DNA of 64,000 bases from assembly GCA_021740785.1 (NCBI GenBank), contig JAIOZI010000002.1, forward strand, positions 1 to 64,000, written 5' to 3'. A program made the position numbers and the translations under genes. Below the pieces are notes generated by a model that did not search any database, had not been told where the DNA came from, and worked only from the letters and a program-made list of their open reading frames with translations. This document shows positions 40,052-49,295 of this stretch, in pieces (position 1 is the first letter of the stretch; each line of letters begins with the position of its first letter). This DNA is from Melioribacteraceae bacterium (GTDB taxonomy: Bacteria > Bacteroidota > Ignavibacteria > Ignavibacteriales > Melioribacteraceae).

Positions 40052-41407
40052 CTAACCTGCTAGATTCATTATCTTCTCTACTTTAAGGCGTCTTTCTTCG
40101 AGAATTGTTTCTAATTCATCGGTGTAGAAAAATTTGTCCTTACCGAATGCAGGTTTCAAATCCGTTAACCAAGTTGCATTCTTATCATACTTTGCAAAGA
40201 AGGGGCGCTTAACCCAGTCGGCATTTCTGCCCTGTATAAAGTTGAGCATATACACTTTTTCACCGTTAATTGTGGTAACGCCTTCAATTGCAACTTTACC
40301 GGGTGTTGCCGACATTGACGGACCTCTAACAGTTCTATGCAAACCGGAAAGTTTCTTGTAAGCATCTCTAAAAATCTGAAATGCTTCACCTAGCGGAACT
40401 TCAAAATATTCTTTGGCTCCCGTATTTCTTTCGATGAACATATAATAAGGAATCATGCCCTGTTTCACCTGCTCTTTCCACATCTTTTCCCAAATGGCTG
40501 AATCATTATTAATATGTTTAATCAAAGGTGATTGAGTTCTGATCTCAGCGCCGGTGTTTCTAATTCTTCTTACAGCTTCTTTGGAAACATCGGTACTCAA
40601 TTCAACCCAATGATTATAATGACTCATTATTGCCAAGTGCTTGCCGGCTTTTATAACTTTTTCGAATAACTGAAGTACGCCATCGGCATCTTTATCGGTG
40701 ACATATTTGTAAGGCCAATAAGCAATTGATTTTGTCCCGATCCTGATGTTCCTGATATGATCAAACTCAGGCTGCAGCAATGGTTCGATGTATACTTTTA
40801 GTTTATCAAGAGTCATAACCATCGGATCACCGCCAGTAAATAAAACATCAGTAATTTCGCGATGTTTTTTAAGATAACCCTGAAAACGGTTTGATTCATC
40901 GGTTGCAAATTTTAAGTCGTTTAAACCAACAAACTGAGCCCATCTGAAACAAAAGGTACAGTATGCGTGGCAAGTTTGTCCTGCGGATGGAAATATGAGA
41001 GCGGTTTCGCGATATTTGTGCTGAACTCCAGGAATCATTTCATCATCATCAAACGGTATGTTTGCGGTCATTTGACCCGCGGGATGAGGATTCAATTCGT
41101 AACGGATTTCGTTAGCAATAGATTTGATTTCGGTTGATGAAGCATCTCGTCTTATTGCATCTGCCATCTTATTAAAATGTTCCTTTTTCAACATTCCTTT
41201 TTGTGTAAAAGTAAGTTGAAACATCGGATCATTCGGTACATTATCCCAGTCTATCAGTTCTTCAACAACGTAATTATTTGTCCTAAAAGGTAATACTGTT
41301 GCAACAACTTTAGTTGCAAATCTATCCTCTTCTGATAGTTTGTTTAATTCGGGTAATTTGTCCAGATGGCGTACACCATATAACTTCATTTTTTTTCTTT
41401 CGATCAT
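40052..41407 (-). CDS. KamA-family radical SAM protein (lysine 2,3-aminomutase-like)
   Basis: The 451-aa radical SAM enzyme has C-x-x-x-C-x-x-C as CHAYCTFCFRW (about residues 141-148) for the [4Fe-4S] cluster. VLFTGGDPMVM follows as the SAM-binding GGD/GDP motif, and IGTKSIAYWPYKYV in the barrel. The usual KamA C-terminal PLP-lysine region is likely in GKVAIEG-VTTINGEKV. KamA enzymes convert lysine to beta-lysine for osmolyte synthesis or degradation; EpmB (EF-P modification) is shorter, so KamA fits better. No neighbouring lysine-degradation genes are visible. Confidence 0.87.
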   Translation of the reverse strand: MIERKKMKLYGVRHLDKLPELNKLSEEDRFATKVVATVLPFRTNNYVVEELIDWDNVPNDPMFQLTFTQKGMLKKEHFNKMADAIRRDASSTEIKSIANEIRYELNPHPAGQMTANIPFDDDEMIPGVQHKYRETALIFPSAGQTCHAYCTFCFRWAQFVGLNDLKFATDESNRFQGYLKKHREITDVLFTGGDPMVMTLDKLKVYIEPLLQPEFDHIRNIRIGTKSIAYWPYKYVTDKDADGVLQLFEKVIKAGKHLAIMSHYNHWVELSTDVSKEAVRRIRNTGAEIRTQSPLIKHINNDSAIWEKMWKEQVKQGMIPYYMFIERNTGAKEYFEVPLGEAFQIFRDAYKKLSGLHRTVRGPSMSATPGKVAIEGVTTINGEKVYMLNFIQGRNADWVKRPFFAKYDKNATWLTDLKPAFGKDKFFYTDELETILEERRLKVEKIMNLAG

Positions 41408-41610
41408 AGTACGCTTTCCTCCATATTAACGATTTCATACCTGATTTAACTTATCCCAGATAAGTATAGTTTCTAATATTTTGATGATTGAAAAGGAGAA
41501 GAGGAAAAATCCTCTATCATGACCAGGTAACTAAAAAATACAATTTTTTTTGAAAGAAGCAAGCATTATCGGAGTAAAACTTTGTAGAAGATATCTTAAA
41601 GGAAACGAGA

Positions 41611-41638
41611 TAAAAAAAGCGGCAAATACCGCTTTATT
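41611..41638 (-). terminator. Rho-independent terminator overlapping a stop codon
   Basis: On the minus strand AAAGCGG and CCGCTTT form a 7-bp stem around a TATTTG loop, followed by seven T residues. The 5' arm begins 2 bases after the TAA of the 54-aa gene, so the upstream gene ends right at its terminator. Confidence 0.82.
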
Positions 41639-41798
41639 TTAATTCCGTAACTTTGCTAATATCATCCACTTTTACGAATTTTTCAAGGAATTTGTAGCTC
41701 CCGGATTTCGATTTAACAGTCTTAATAAATTTAACATTTACTAAGGCTGATTTTGATTTCGATTTAGATTTATCAGCAAATGATTGTTGTTTTGCCAT
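41634..41798 (-). CDS. Small basic 54-aa protein, DUF4295-like
   Basis: ATG 41796-41798 with AGGAGT 8 bases upstream, reading MAKQQSFADKSKSKSKSA then VKFIKTVKSKSGSYKFLEKF. The basic, Lys/Ser-rich N-terminus and the following motif resemble the DUF4295 group in Bacteroidota (MAKK.., VIKMVKSPKTGAYTFKEE), small proteins linked to the ribosome. The gene has its own ribosome site and terminator and so is monocistronic. The resemblance to DUF4295 is by eye; the length is right. Confidence 0.7.
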   Translation of the reverse strand: MAKQQSFADKSKSKSKSALVNVKFIKTVKSKSGSYKFLEKFVKVDDISKVTELK

Positions 41799-41937
41799 TT
41801 TGATTTACTCCTACTTTTTAGCCTCAAAATTTAATCAAATTATTCATCAATTGAAATTGTTTCTGAAAATTTTTTTTATTGGGATTAATTGATAAAGCTA
41901 ATGCCTTGCCGGTTGCAATGATTATCAGGCGATAGAT

Positions 41938-42405
41938 TTAAATTAAGTCCGCAAATTCACCGGATATCAATTCAACTAAATCAATAGGAGAAATTTCAAT
42001 TTGAACTCCTTTCAATCCAGCACTAACAAATATTTTATCAAAAAGCTGCGCAGTTTCATCAATGAATGTCGGATACTCCTTTTTCATTCCAATTGGTGAG
42101 CAGCCGCCTCTAATGTAGCCGGTTAAATTGAATATGTCATTTACTTTGACCAATTCAATCTTTTTACTTTCACTTACCGCTGCAGCTTTCTTTAGATTTA
42201 ATTCAAAATTTCCCGGTATGCAAAAAACAAAGATTTGGTGATTGCTGTTTTGGGCTACCAGACTTTTAAAAACAACCTCGGGAGCGGCGTTGATTTTATG
42301 TGCGACAGAGACTGCATCTATCTCATTGTAATTGTAATTATATTCAATTACTCTATGAGGTATTTTTACCGATTCTAAAATTCTAACAGCGTTGGTTTTT
42401 GTCAT
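41938..42405 (-). CDS. ybaK: YbaK/EbsC-type aminoacyl-tRNA deacylase
   Basis: The 155-aa protein is of the Cys-tRNA(Pro)/YbaK editing family, which hydrolyses mischarged tRNA. The catalytic Lys is in VVFKSLVAQ (about residue 46), and GGCSPIGMKKEYPTFIDE (about 105-122) is the family signature G-G-x-S-P-x-G-x-x-K-x-x-P-x-x-x-D. It is 8 bp downstream of the Prc-type protease stop, both on the minus strand, so gene order gives it a separate or read-through transcript. It is complete. Confidence 0.93.
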   Translation of the reverse strand: MTKTNAVRILESVKIPHRVIEYNYNYNEIDAVSVAHKINAAPEVVFKSLVAQNSNHQIFVFCIPGNFELNLKKAAAVSESKKIELVKVNDIFNLTGYIRGGCSPIGMKKEYPTFIDETAQLFDKIFVSAGLKGVQIEISPIDLVELISGEFADLI

Positions 42406-42413
42406 CTATTTAA

Positions 42414-44486
42414 TTAACTGTAGCCTTGCAGAATTAAATCAGCCAGGATACGAGCGCTTTCTTCCAGCTCAAAATCATCAATTTTTGATTCGGTCGTTCC
42501 AACTTCGCCTTTTTCTTTCAACTTAAGCTCAGCTAATTTCTGTCTTTCTTCATCGCGCGCTTCTTTTCTTTTTTCACGCTCATCACGTTCGGTTTTTCTA
42601 ATATCTTCATTCAGGGAAAATTCTTTTCTATTTCTTGCTTCTTTATACTCTTCGATATCCTCCAGCCGGAATTCGTATTCAATACTTTTTTTCATTCTTT
42701 CGTTATGTCTTTTGAGGAGTTCGGGAATGAACTCGTCAATGTCTGAAATCCTTTTAAAATTTGATGACCGGATAGTATCCCATGGCAGTGCACTTGTACG
42801 TGAACTTTCTCCGTATTCATGTGAGCCCAAAACAGTCGGGAATGTGATATCCGGAACGACTCCTTTGTGCTGCGTGCTGCTGCCGTTTATCCTGTAATAC
42901 TTTGCAACGGTAAGTTTCAGTTCGCCAAGTTTATTCTTTGTTGATGGTACCAGCCTCTTTAGATTAATTAAATTCTGAACCGTTCCCTTGCCGAAAGTTT
43001 GCTCTCCGATAACAATCCCTCTTCCGTAATCTTGTATTGCACCGGAGAAAATTTCCGATGCCGAAGCGCTGTATCGGTTAACAATCACGGCTAATGGACC
43101 ATCATAAACAACGGATGGATTTGAATCTTCTCCGACTTCAATCGACCCATCAGTATTTCTCACCTGAACAACCGGACCGGTTTCGATAAACAGACCTGTT
43201 AAATCAATTGCTTCCTGAAGCGAACCGCCCCCGTTATTACGAAGATCAATTATAAGTCCGTCAATATTTTCTTTCTTCAAATCCGAGATTAATTTTTTAA
43301 CATCACGAGTCGTACTTTTATAATCGGTTTCTCCCTTACGCTGTGCATCAAAATCAATGTAAAATGAAGGCAGATCTATTAAGCCCAATTTAAAATTATA
43401 TTCATCCTGTTCAATATCAAGAATATCACTTTTGGCTGCCCGCTCCTCAAGCTTAACTTTATCGCGTACAATCTTAATTAAATCAGGCTGCATATCAGGT
43501 GTCATTTCAGGTCTTAGTACAGACAGCCGGACGGTTGTTCCTTTTTTACCTCTAATCAATTGTACAACATCATCCAAACGCCAGCCGATTACATCAATTA
43601 ATTCACCGTCATCACCCTGACCTACTCCGACAATTCGATCATCCTCAAAAAGCTGTTCGCTTTTTTCCGCAGGTCCTCCAGCGATTATTTGCGCTACCTT
43701 TGTATAATCATTATCGGATGTAAGTTGTGCGCCGATTCCTTCCAGAGACAGACTCATATCAATCTGGAAATTTTCCGATGTAATAGGTGAGAAGTAACTC
43801 GTGTGCGGATCTACCACATAACCGAATGCATTCATATATATTTGGAAAACATCTTCAGTATTGTACTGTAAAATCACCTTATGAAACCTGTGATACCGGT
43901 TCTCGAGAGTTTCAACAATTTTGTCCCACTCCTTGCCTGCAAGTTTGAGATTTAGTGCATCATTCTTTACTCTTTTCCTCCAAATTTCATTCAGCTCTTC
44001 AATAGACTTCGCCCATTCGGCTTCATCTCTATCCGGTGTGTAGGTTTCAGCTAAAGTAAAATCAAATTCAGATTTCAGCTGGTTGTCAACATATTTTATT
44101 CTTTCATTCAATCTAGTTTTGAAAACATTAAAAATATCATAGGCAGGCTCTAGTTCACCTGTCAGTAAATATGTGTCGAACTCATTTCTATATTTTTCGA
44201 ACGATTCAACATCTTTTTTAAGAAAGTAAAGTTTATTGTTATCAAGTACGTTGATGTACTGATCATAAATTTCTTGGGAAAGAGAATCATTCAACTCTGC
44301 GCGACGGTAATGGTAACGGGATAATAACCTTGTGATAATTTGATTAATCTTCACATGCTGTTCATCAGGAAGAATTACTTTTGTAGAATCAATCTCTTTG
44401 TTTTGAGCCGCCAGTTCTTCGGGTGTTTGAGCTTTACATTGAACAAAAGAGAGCAATACAAAAATTACAATAAAGAAGTTTTTCAT
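42414..44486 (-). CDS. prc: C-terminal processing (tail-specific) peptidase, S41 family
   Basis: The 690-aa periplasmic protease has a signal sequence (MKNFFIVIFVLLSFVQCKAQ; the Cys could also be a lipidation site). An N-terminal helical region to about 220 is followed by a PDZ domain about 240-330 (SLEGIGAQLTSDN..) and the S41 core. GLIIDLRNNGGGSLQEAIDL precedes the Ser in VNRYSASASEIFSGA, with the Lys in EQTFGKGTVQN. The C-terminal extension from about 580 is strongly charged (EKRKEARDEERQK) and may be coiled. It resembles Prc/Tsp of the long type, which trims envelope proteins such as penicillin-binding proteins. Confidence 0.93.
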   Translation of the reverse strand: MKNFFIVIFVLLSFVQCKAQTPEELAAQNKEIDSTKVILPDEQHVKINQIITRLLSRYHYRRAELNDSLSQEIYDQYINVLDNNKLYFLKKDVESFEKYRNEFDTYLLTGELEPAYDIFNVFKTRLNERIKYVDNQLKSEFDFTLAETYTPDRDEAEWAKSIEELNEIWRKRVKNDALNLKLAGKEWDKIVETLENRYHRFHKVILQYNTEDVFQIYMNAFGYVVDPHTSYFSPITSENFQIDMSLSLEGIGAQLTSDNDYTKVAQIIAGGPAEKSEQLFEDDRIVGVGQGDDGELIDVIGWRLDDVVQLIRGKKGTTVRLSVLRPEMTPDMQPDLIKIVRDKVKLEERAAKSDILDIEQDEYNFKLGLIDLPSFYIDFDAQRKGETDYKSTTRDVKKLISDLKKENIDGLIIDLRNNGGGSLQEAIDLTGLFIETGPVVQVRNTDGSIEVGEDSNPSVVYDGPLAVIVNRYSASASEIFSGAIQDYGRGIVIGEQTFGKGTVQNLINLKRLVPSTKNKLGELKLTVAKYYRINGSSTQHKGVVPDITFPTVLGSHEYGESSRTSALPWDTIRSSNFKRISDIDEFIPELLKRHNERMKKSIEYEFRLEDIEEYKEARNRKEFSLNEDIRKTERDEREKRKEARDEERQKLAELKLKEKGEVGTTESKIDDFELEESARILADLILQGYS

Positions 44487-44599
44487 TAGAGAACCTGTCC
44501 TATTTTGATATTTCTAAATAATACAATAAGATAAGAGAATAGTTTCAGAAAATTAATGTATTTTTTTGTAGAATAAATAACAAAAAGTCGGTAGGTAAC

Positions 44600-44953
44600 T
44601 TGGATATTGAAGAATTAAGAAATTATTGTCTCCGGAAAAAAGGTGTAAGCGAAGATTTTCCATTCGATGAAGACACTCTCGTTTTTAAAGTAATGAACAA
44701 AATATTTTGTCTTACAAGTTTAACTCCCCCTTTTACCATCAATCTAAAATGTGATCCTGAGCGAGCCGTTGAGTTGCGGGAGAAATACGAAGAGGTTCAA
44801 CCTGGATTTCACATGAATAAAACTCATTGGAATACGGTCGATATGGAGGGAACACTGAATGACAAATTCATAATGGAATTAATTGATCATTCATACAATA
44901 TGGTAGTAGCCGGGTTGACAAAAAAGAATAAAGAGTATTTAAAAAAATTATAA
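44600..44953 (+). CDS. MmcQ/YjbR-family protein
   Basis: The 117-aa protein is a CyaY-like MmcQ/YjbR (DUF419) domain: LRNYCLRKKGVSEDFPFD at the N-terminus, DTLVFKVMNKIFCL, NLKCDPERAVELREKY and HMNKTHWNTV follow in order. The start is a TTG at 44600 after GTAGGT; no ATG lies in frame nearby. It is 13 bp upstream of a flavin-reductase-like gene. Function in vivo is unknown; some relatives are double-stranded-DNA-binding or repair-linked. Confidence 0.88.
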   Translation: MDIEELRNYCLRKKGVSEDFPFDEDTLVFKVMNKIFCLTSLTPPFTINLKCDPERAVELREKYEEVQPGFHMNKTHWNTVDMEGTLNDKFIMELIDHSYNMVVAGLTKKNKEYLKKL

Positions 44954-44966
44954 CACGGGAATTGTA

Positions 44967-45488
44967 ATGAAAAAGATTGATGTTGAAAAATTTGTTGTAA
45001 GACCGCATTACTTGTGGAACAATGAATGGATGCTTCTTACTTCCGGAGATATTAACGAAAAATTTAATACAATGACCGTTGCATGGGGAAGTATCGGTAC
45101 AATGTGGAATAAACCCTTTGTGCAGGTGGTTGTTAGACCCACGCGCTATACGTTTGAATTCACTGAAAAAAATGACTCATTTACATTAACGGCATTCCCG
45201 GAAAAATATAAATCAGCTTTAAAGTTACTCGGAACAAAATCCGGAAGGGATGTTGATAAGATTAGGGAAGCCGGTTTATCTCCTATAAAATCACAAATTG
45301 TAAGTGCTCCCACTTTTTATGAAGCGGAACTTTCAATTGAGTGCATAAAAATTTATTGGGATGACTTCAAACCTGAGAATTTTTTGAAAAGCTGGATTGA
45401 TAAAAATTATCCCATCAAAGATTATCACCGGGTTTACTTCGGTGAGATTGTACATATAAGGGGCGAAGAAAAATTCCAAAATTTTTAA
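44967..45488 (+). CDS. Flavin reductase-like domain protein
   Basis: The 173-aa FMN-binding split-barrel protein has AWGSIGTMWNKPFVQVVVRP (about 37-56), which includes the conserved W-G-x-x-x-x-x-W-x-x-P of the flavin_reductase group acting as a dimer. FTEKNDSFTLTAFPEKYKSA follows, and then LKLLGTKSGRDVDKI, family-typical. It reduces free or bound flavin with NAD(P)H or binds FMN as a cofactor. Its neighbour (44600) is co-directional with 13 bp spacing. Confidence 0.87.
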   Translation: MKKIDVEKFVVRPHYLWNNEWMLLTSGDINEKFNTMTVAWGSIGTMWNKPFVQVVVRPTRYTFEFTEKNDSFTLTAFPEKYKSALKLLGTKSGRDVDKIREAGLSPIKSQIVSAPTFYEAELSIECIKIYWDDFKPENFLKSWIDKNYPIKDYHRVYFGEIVHIRGEEKFQNF

Positions 45489-45629
45489 GCTGTGCTGATT
45501 TCTTTTGAGGTTTTCAAAAATATTTATTAGTTTCAACAACAATTGACAGGCGATGTGGGTTTGTTATGAAAATTCAATTCAATAATTACACTTCTTGGTT
45601 TAACTCCCTTCAAAATATTAGGAGCTAAT

Positions 45630-46538
45630 ATGTCACACAAAAAGAAAAATCACAAAGAGAATGACAAATCGGCAAAGAGTGAAAAGGTCGAAGAACAAAA
45701 CTCAAAAGAGAAAGAAAAGAAAGTAAAAGAGAACAAAGAAAAGTCCCACTACAATAAAAAGGGAAAATTAAAGGGTAAGTTTTATGAAGAAGAATTGGCA
45801 AGGCTTCAGATTGAACTTGTAAAATTGCAGGAGTGGATAAAGCACAAGGGATTGAAAGTTGTAATTATTTTCGAGGGACGAGATGCAGCCGGTAAGGGCG
45901 GTGTAATTAAGCGGATTACACAATCGCTCAATCCTCGTGTGTGCCGGGTAGTTGCATTAGGTACACCAACCGAAAGAGAAAAAACACAATGGTATTTTCA
46001 AAGATATGTTCCGCATCTACCTGCTGCCGGTGAAATGGTTCTGTTCGATAGAAGCTGGTACAACCGTGCTGGAGTTGAACGTGTAATGGGTTTCTGCACG
46101 GAAGAAGAATACCAGGAATTTTTAAGATCATGCCCGATGTACGAGCGCATGCTGATACGTTCGGGAATAATACTTTTAAAATATTGGTTTTCAGTAAGTG
46201 ATGAAGAACAGGAGAGAAGATTCCAGGCAAGAATAAAAGATCCGACCAAAAACTGGAAACTGAGTCCAATGGATCTGCAATCCCGCGCTCGTTGGGTTGA
46301 TTACTCGAAAGCAAAGGACGAAATGTTCGCCTATACCGATACAAAACAATGTCCGTGGTGTGTTGTTGAAGCTGATGATAAGAAGAAAGCCAGGCTGAAT
46401 ACAATTAGACATTTGTTGGAAATGATTCCTTATAAAGAAACCAAGCACGAAAAAATTGAGCTGCCCGAGAGACAATCGGATGTTGGTTATGTAAGACCAC
46501 CTATGGAGGAGCAGACGTTTGTGAAGGATCTTTATTGA
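45630..46538 (+). CDS. ppk2: Polyphosphate kinase 2
   Basis: The 302-aa PPK2-type kinase transfers phosphate between polyphosphate and nucleotides. The first 45 residues are an unusual Lys/Glu-rich tail (KKKNHKENDKSAKSEK). Then the Walker A loop IIFEGRDAAGKGGVIKR, FQRYVPHLPAAGEMVLFD, and lid residues DRSWYNRAGVERVMGF with the RSWYNRAGVE signature. SDEEQERRFQARIKDPTKNWKLS follows and the protein ends with the family YVRPPMEEQTFV. It is complete and probably class I (length, full catalytic set). Confidence 0.93.
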   Translation: MSHKKKNHKENDKSAKSEKVEEQNSKEKEKKVKENKEKSHYNKKGKLKGKFYEEELARLQIELVKLQEWIKHKGLKVVIIFEGRDAAGKGGVIKRITQSLNPRVCRVVALGTPTEREKTQWYFQRYVPHLPAAGEMVLFDRSWYNRAGVERVMGFCTEEEYQEFLRSCPMYERMLIRSGIILLKYWFSVSDEEQERRFQARIKDPTKNWKLSPMDLQSRARWVDYSKAKDEMFAYTDTKQCPWCVVEADDKKKARLNTIRHLLEMIPYKETKHEKIELPERQSDVGYVRPPMEEQTFVKDLY

Positions 46539-46830
46539 TCTAGTTTTCAGTTATCGTTGATCAGTATAGGGTTATCGGTTTTCTGTTTATGGGTAATTAT
46601 GTTGGTCAGTTATTATGGTATTAAGATCGGGCTGGATTGAATATTGACTATCACCTACGCTAAAGCTACGGCAATTAAAACTGACGATTGACTATTAAAA
46701 ACACGGTAGTAAAGCAGTGGGTATGAATCTGGATGTAAGTAATTCAGTTATTTTGGGATTAAGAATAAGATTAAGAGCAAGATTGATTTCTTAATCATAC
46801 TCATAATCTTAATCTGTTTTCTTCAGAATC

Positions 46831-47341
46831 CGCAAATCCAAGCATAGTTATTAAGTTATTGGGTTATTGTGTTATTAAGAAGAAAAGATATGATAGAGCA
46901 TAGGGAAGAGAGCATAGAGGGTAAACGGTTAAGGGTGAAAGGTAAAGGACAAAAAGCAAAAATATCTAACAACCTTCACTCCACAAATCCAACCATCCAT
47001 CAATCCAAAATCCACCAACCCAAAAGTTTCGAATGCGTCAATCCGTTAATCCGATAACCTGCCTGCGGCAGGCAGGTTCGTAAATCCGCAAATCCAAGCA
47101 TAGTTATTAAGTTATTGGGTTATTGTGTTATTAAGAAGAAAAGATATGATAGAGCATAGGGCAAAGCGCATAGAGGGTAAACGGTTAAGAGTGAAAGGTA
47201 AAGGACAAAAAGCAAAAAAATCTAACAACCTTCAATCCACAAATCCAACCATCCACCAATCCAACTATCCACCAATCCAAAAGTTTCGAATGCGTCAATC
47301 CGCAAATCCGATGACCTGCCTGCGGCAGGCAGGTTCGTAAA
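46831..47341. repeat. 257-bp tandem duplication in intergenic DNA
   Basis: CGCAAATCCAAGCATAG starts at 46831 and again at 47088, and the next 250 bp are nearly identical (AGAAAAGATATGATAGAGC, AGGGTAAACGGTTAAG, then CCAATCCA repeats). Each unit ends with the palindrome CCTGCCTGCGGCAGGCAGG (47059-47077 and 47316-47334). Small ORFs here are not conserved between units. The flanks 46539-46830 hold no gene. Confidence 0.85.
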
Positions 47342-47400
47342 TCCGCAAATTCGTAAAATTACAAATTCGCAAATTCGAAAGTCCAATCAAAACATCTTTC
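47333..47400. repeat. 8-bp periodic tract
   Basis: In strict 8-bp register: GTTCGTAA, ATCCGCAA, ATTCGTAA, AATTACAA, ATTCGCAA, ATTCGAAA. This matches the tract at 27237-27284. No coding potential. 47400-47656 holds no gene. Confidence 0.72.
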
Positions 47401-47656
47401 TCGCAACGGCGCAAAGAACGCTGAGCAATGATAGGTCATAAGATTATCCGTCATCCATCATCCGGAGTGTTTTTTGCGACATCCCGATGTATTTTATCGG
47501 ATACTAATCTGTAAGCGGTTCATTAGAATTGATAATTTAAAAGTGAGCAACCACAGAATCTCTACCGAATAACAATAGAAACTCCAAGGAATAACCAAAT
47601 CGCCCTAAAATAACTGCGAATAACCACCAATAACAAAAATCCATTTCCAAGAACAA

Positions 47657-47882
47657 TTAAACCCAAAAAATTCATTGGAAATAAATTTTTTGCCGTTGGC
47701 TGCTCATAAAATGTTTTATTAAAACATTTTATGTTGCGGGATTAACCCCGACAATTTGTAAGAAAAATATTTTATTCAAATAACGAATTCCAAAATTTCT
47801 ATATGGCTAAGTATTTGATACTTCTCAACTTACAAATTGTCGGCCCGAAGGGCAGATTTTCCAATGGAAAATCTGGGTTAAA
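47657..47882 (-). repeat. 225-bp multi-hairpin repeat element, copy 2
   Basis: Near-identical, inverted copy of 24769-24993, with the same terminal repeats and the same palindromes (ATAAAATGTT / AACATTTTAT; GCGGGATTAACCCC; GATTTTCCAATGGAAAATC). Differences are scattered substitutions and small indels, mainly in the central 60 bp and in the outer 25 bp. It lies between the tandem duplication and the ahcY terminator. Confidence 0.82.
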
Positions 47883-47943
47883 TGACTTTGAACAATATTT
47901 ACGACAATCAATGTCTATGAATGATTCAAATGACATTAAATAA

Positions 47944-47977
47944 AAAAACCCGGCATCTAAAATAGAAACCGGGCTTT
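47944..47977 (-). terminator. Rho-independent terminator of the metK-ahcY operon
   Basis: On the minus strand AAGCCCGG and CCGGGTT form the stem with a 14-base loop, followed by TTTTTTT. It lies 22 bp after the ahcY stop. Confidence 0.85.
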
Positions 47978-47998
47978 AATTTTATCAGTCAACCGGAA

Positions 47999-49276
47999 TT
48001 ATGTTCCGGCGCTGTAATCATCCATGTATACTTTTTGTTCTTTTGTCAGCCTGTCGATTTTATAACCCATAGTTTTCAATTTGATTCCGGCAATTTCCTG
48101 ATCTTGTTCAAAAGGAATGTCAATTACTTCAGGATCCAAACGGATACCTTCTTTATCGTATTGTGCAAGTCTTATTTGCGACATAAATTGATTTGCAAAA
48201 GACATATCCATTACTTCGGAAGGATGACCTTCGGCGGCGGCAAGATTTACGAGTCTGCCCTGAGCCAACAAGTAAACTCTTCTCCCGTCTTTCATTGTAT
48301 ATTCTTCGTTGTTTGCTCTAACGGTACGTTTTGATTTTTTCAATTTTTCAAGATCTTCAATATTTATCTCACAGTCATAATGACCGGTATTACAGATAAT
48401 CGCACCGTCTCTCATTTTGTCAAAATGTTTTTTGATGATAATATCTTTTACGCCGGTAGCTGTTATAAAAATATCTCCAATCTTTGCGGCTTGATCCATC
48501 GGCATAACCGTGAAACCTTCAAGAGTAGCTTTTAGAGCGGCGGTAGGTTTTACTTCGGTTACAATTACATTAGCGCCCATACCGGCAGCCCTCATTGCAA
48601 CTCCGCGTCCGCAATGACCGAAACCAGCAACTACAAAATTCTTACCTGCGAGCAGAACTGAAGTAGCTCTCAAAATACCGTCAATTGAAGATTGCCCGGT
48701 ACCGTAAACGTTATCGAAATCCCATTTTGTTTCAGCGTCGTTAACTGCAACAACAGGATAGAGTAATTTTTTATCAGCCGCCATTGCACGAAGCCTGTGA
48801 ACGCCGGTTGTTGTTTCTTCCGTTCCGCCGATAATATTTTCTGCTAATTTTCTGTGCTTGTTGTGTACGGTAAAAATTAAATCAGCGCCGTCATCCAATG
48901 TTAGGTTAGGTTTCATATCAAGAGTTCTGTCTATCGACCAATAAAACTCTTTAACATTCTGACCATGCCATGCATAAATTTCAGTTCCGTTCTTTGCCAA
49001 CGCAGCGGCAATATCATCCTGTGTTGAAAGAGGATTACAACCGCTCCAGCTTATTTGTGCACCGGCAGATCTTAAAGTTTCAACAAGCACAGCAGTTTCC
49101 TTTGTTACATGAAGGCAGCCGGCAATTTTAAAACCTTTCAAAGGTTTGGTCTTGGAATACTTTTCACGCAAAGCCATCATCACCGGCATTCTAGACTCAG
49201 CCCACTCAATTCTTTTTCTACCATCATCAGCAAGTTTAATATCACGAACTTTGTATTTCCCTTTTTTATAATCCAT
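47999..49276 (-). CDS. ahcY: Adenosylhomocysteinase
   Basis: The 425-aa NAD-dependent hydrolase splits S-adenosylhomocysteine to adenosine and homocysteine. Substrate-site residues are in CLHVTKETAVLVETL and DDGADL; catalytic DxxTKxxWD-like region is VNDAETKWDFDNVYGTGQS. NAD binding is GKNFVVAGFGHCGRGVAMRA. The C-terminal SYAYKIDRLTKEQ-type tail that contacts the other subunit's NAD is seen as KTMGYKIDRLTKEQ ending in DDYSAGT. The length is that of the short bacterial/archaeal form. It lies 19 bp after metK. Confidence 0.95.
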   Translation of the reverse strand: MDYKKGKYKVRDIKLADDGRKRIEWAESRMPVMMALREKYSKTKPLKGFKIAGCLHVTKETAVLVETLRSAGAQISWSGCNPLSTQDDIAAALAKNGTEIYAWHGQNVKEFYWSIDRTLDMKPNLTLDDGADLIFTVHNKHRKLAENIIGGTEETTTGVHRLRAMAADKKLLYPVVAVNDAETKWDFDNVYGTGQSSIDGILRATSVLLAGKNFVVAGFGHCGRGVAMRAAGMGANVIVTEVKPTAALKATLEGFTVMPMDQAAKIGDIFITATGVKDIIIKKHFDKMRDGAIICNTGHYDCEINIEDLEKLKKSKRTVRANNEEYTMKDGRRVYLLAQGRLVNLAAAEGHPSEVMDMSFANQFMSQIRLAQYDKEGIRLDPEVIDIPFEQDQEIAGIKLKTMGYKIDRLTKEQKVYMDDYSAGT

Positions 49277-49295
49277 TATTTTTACTAACTCCTTT

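Noticed and set aside
46869-47340. Two ORFs starting MLLRRKDMIEH
   Set aside because: They are the two units of the tandem duplication read in one frame; reading frames diverge after an indel and the composition is repeat-like.
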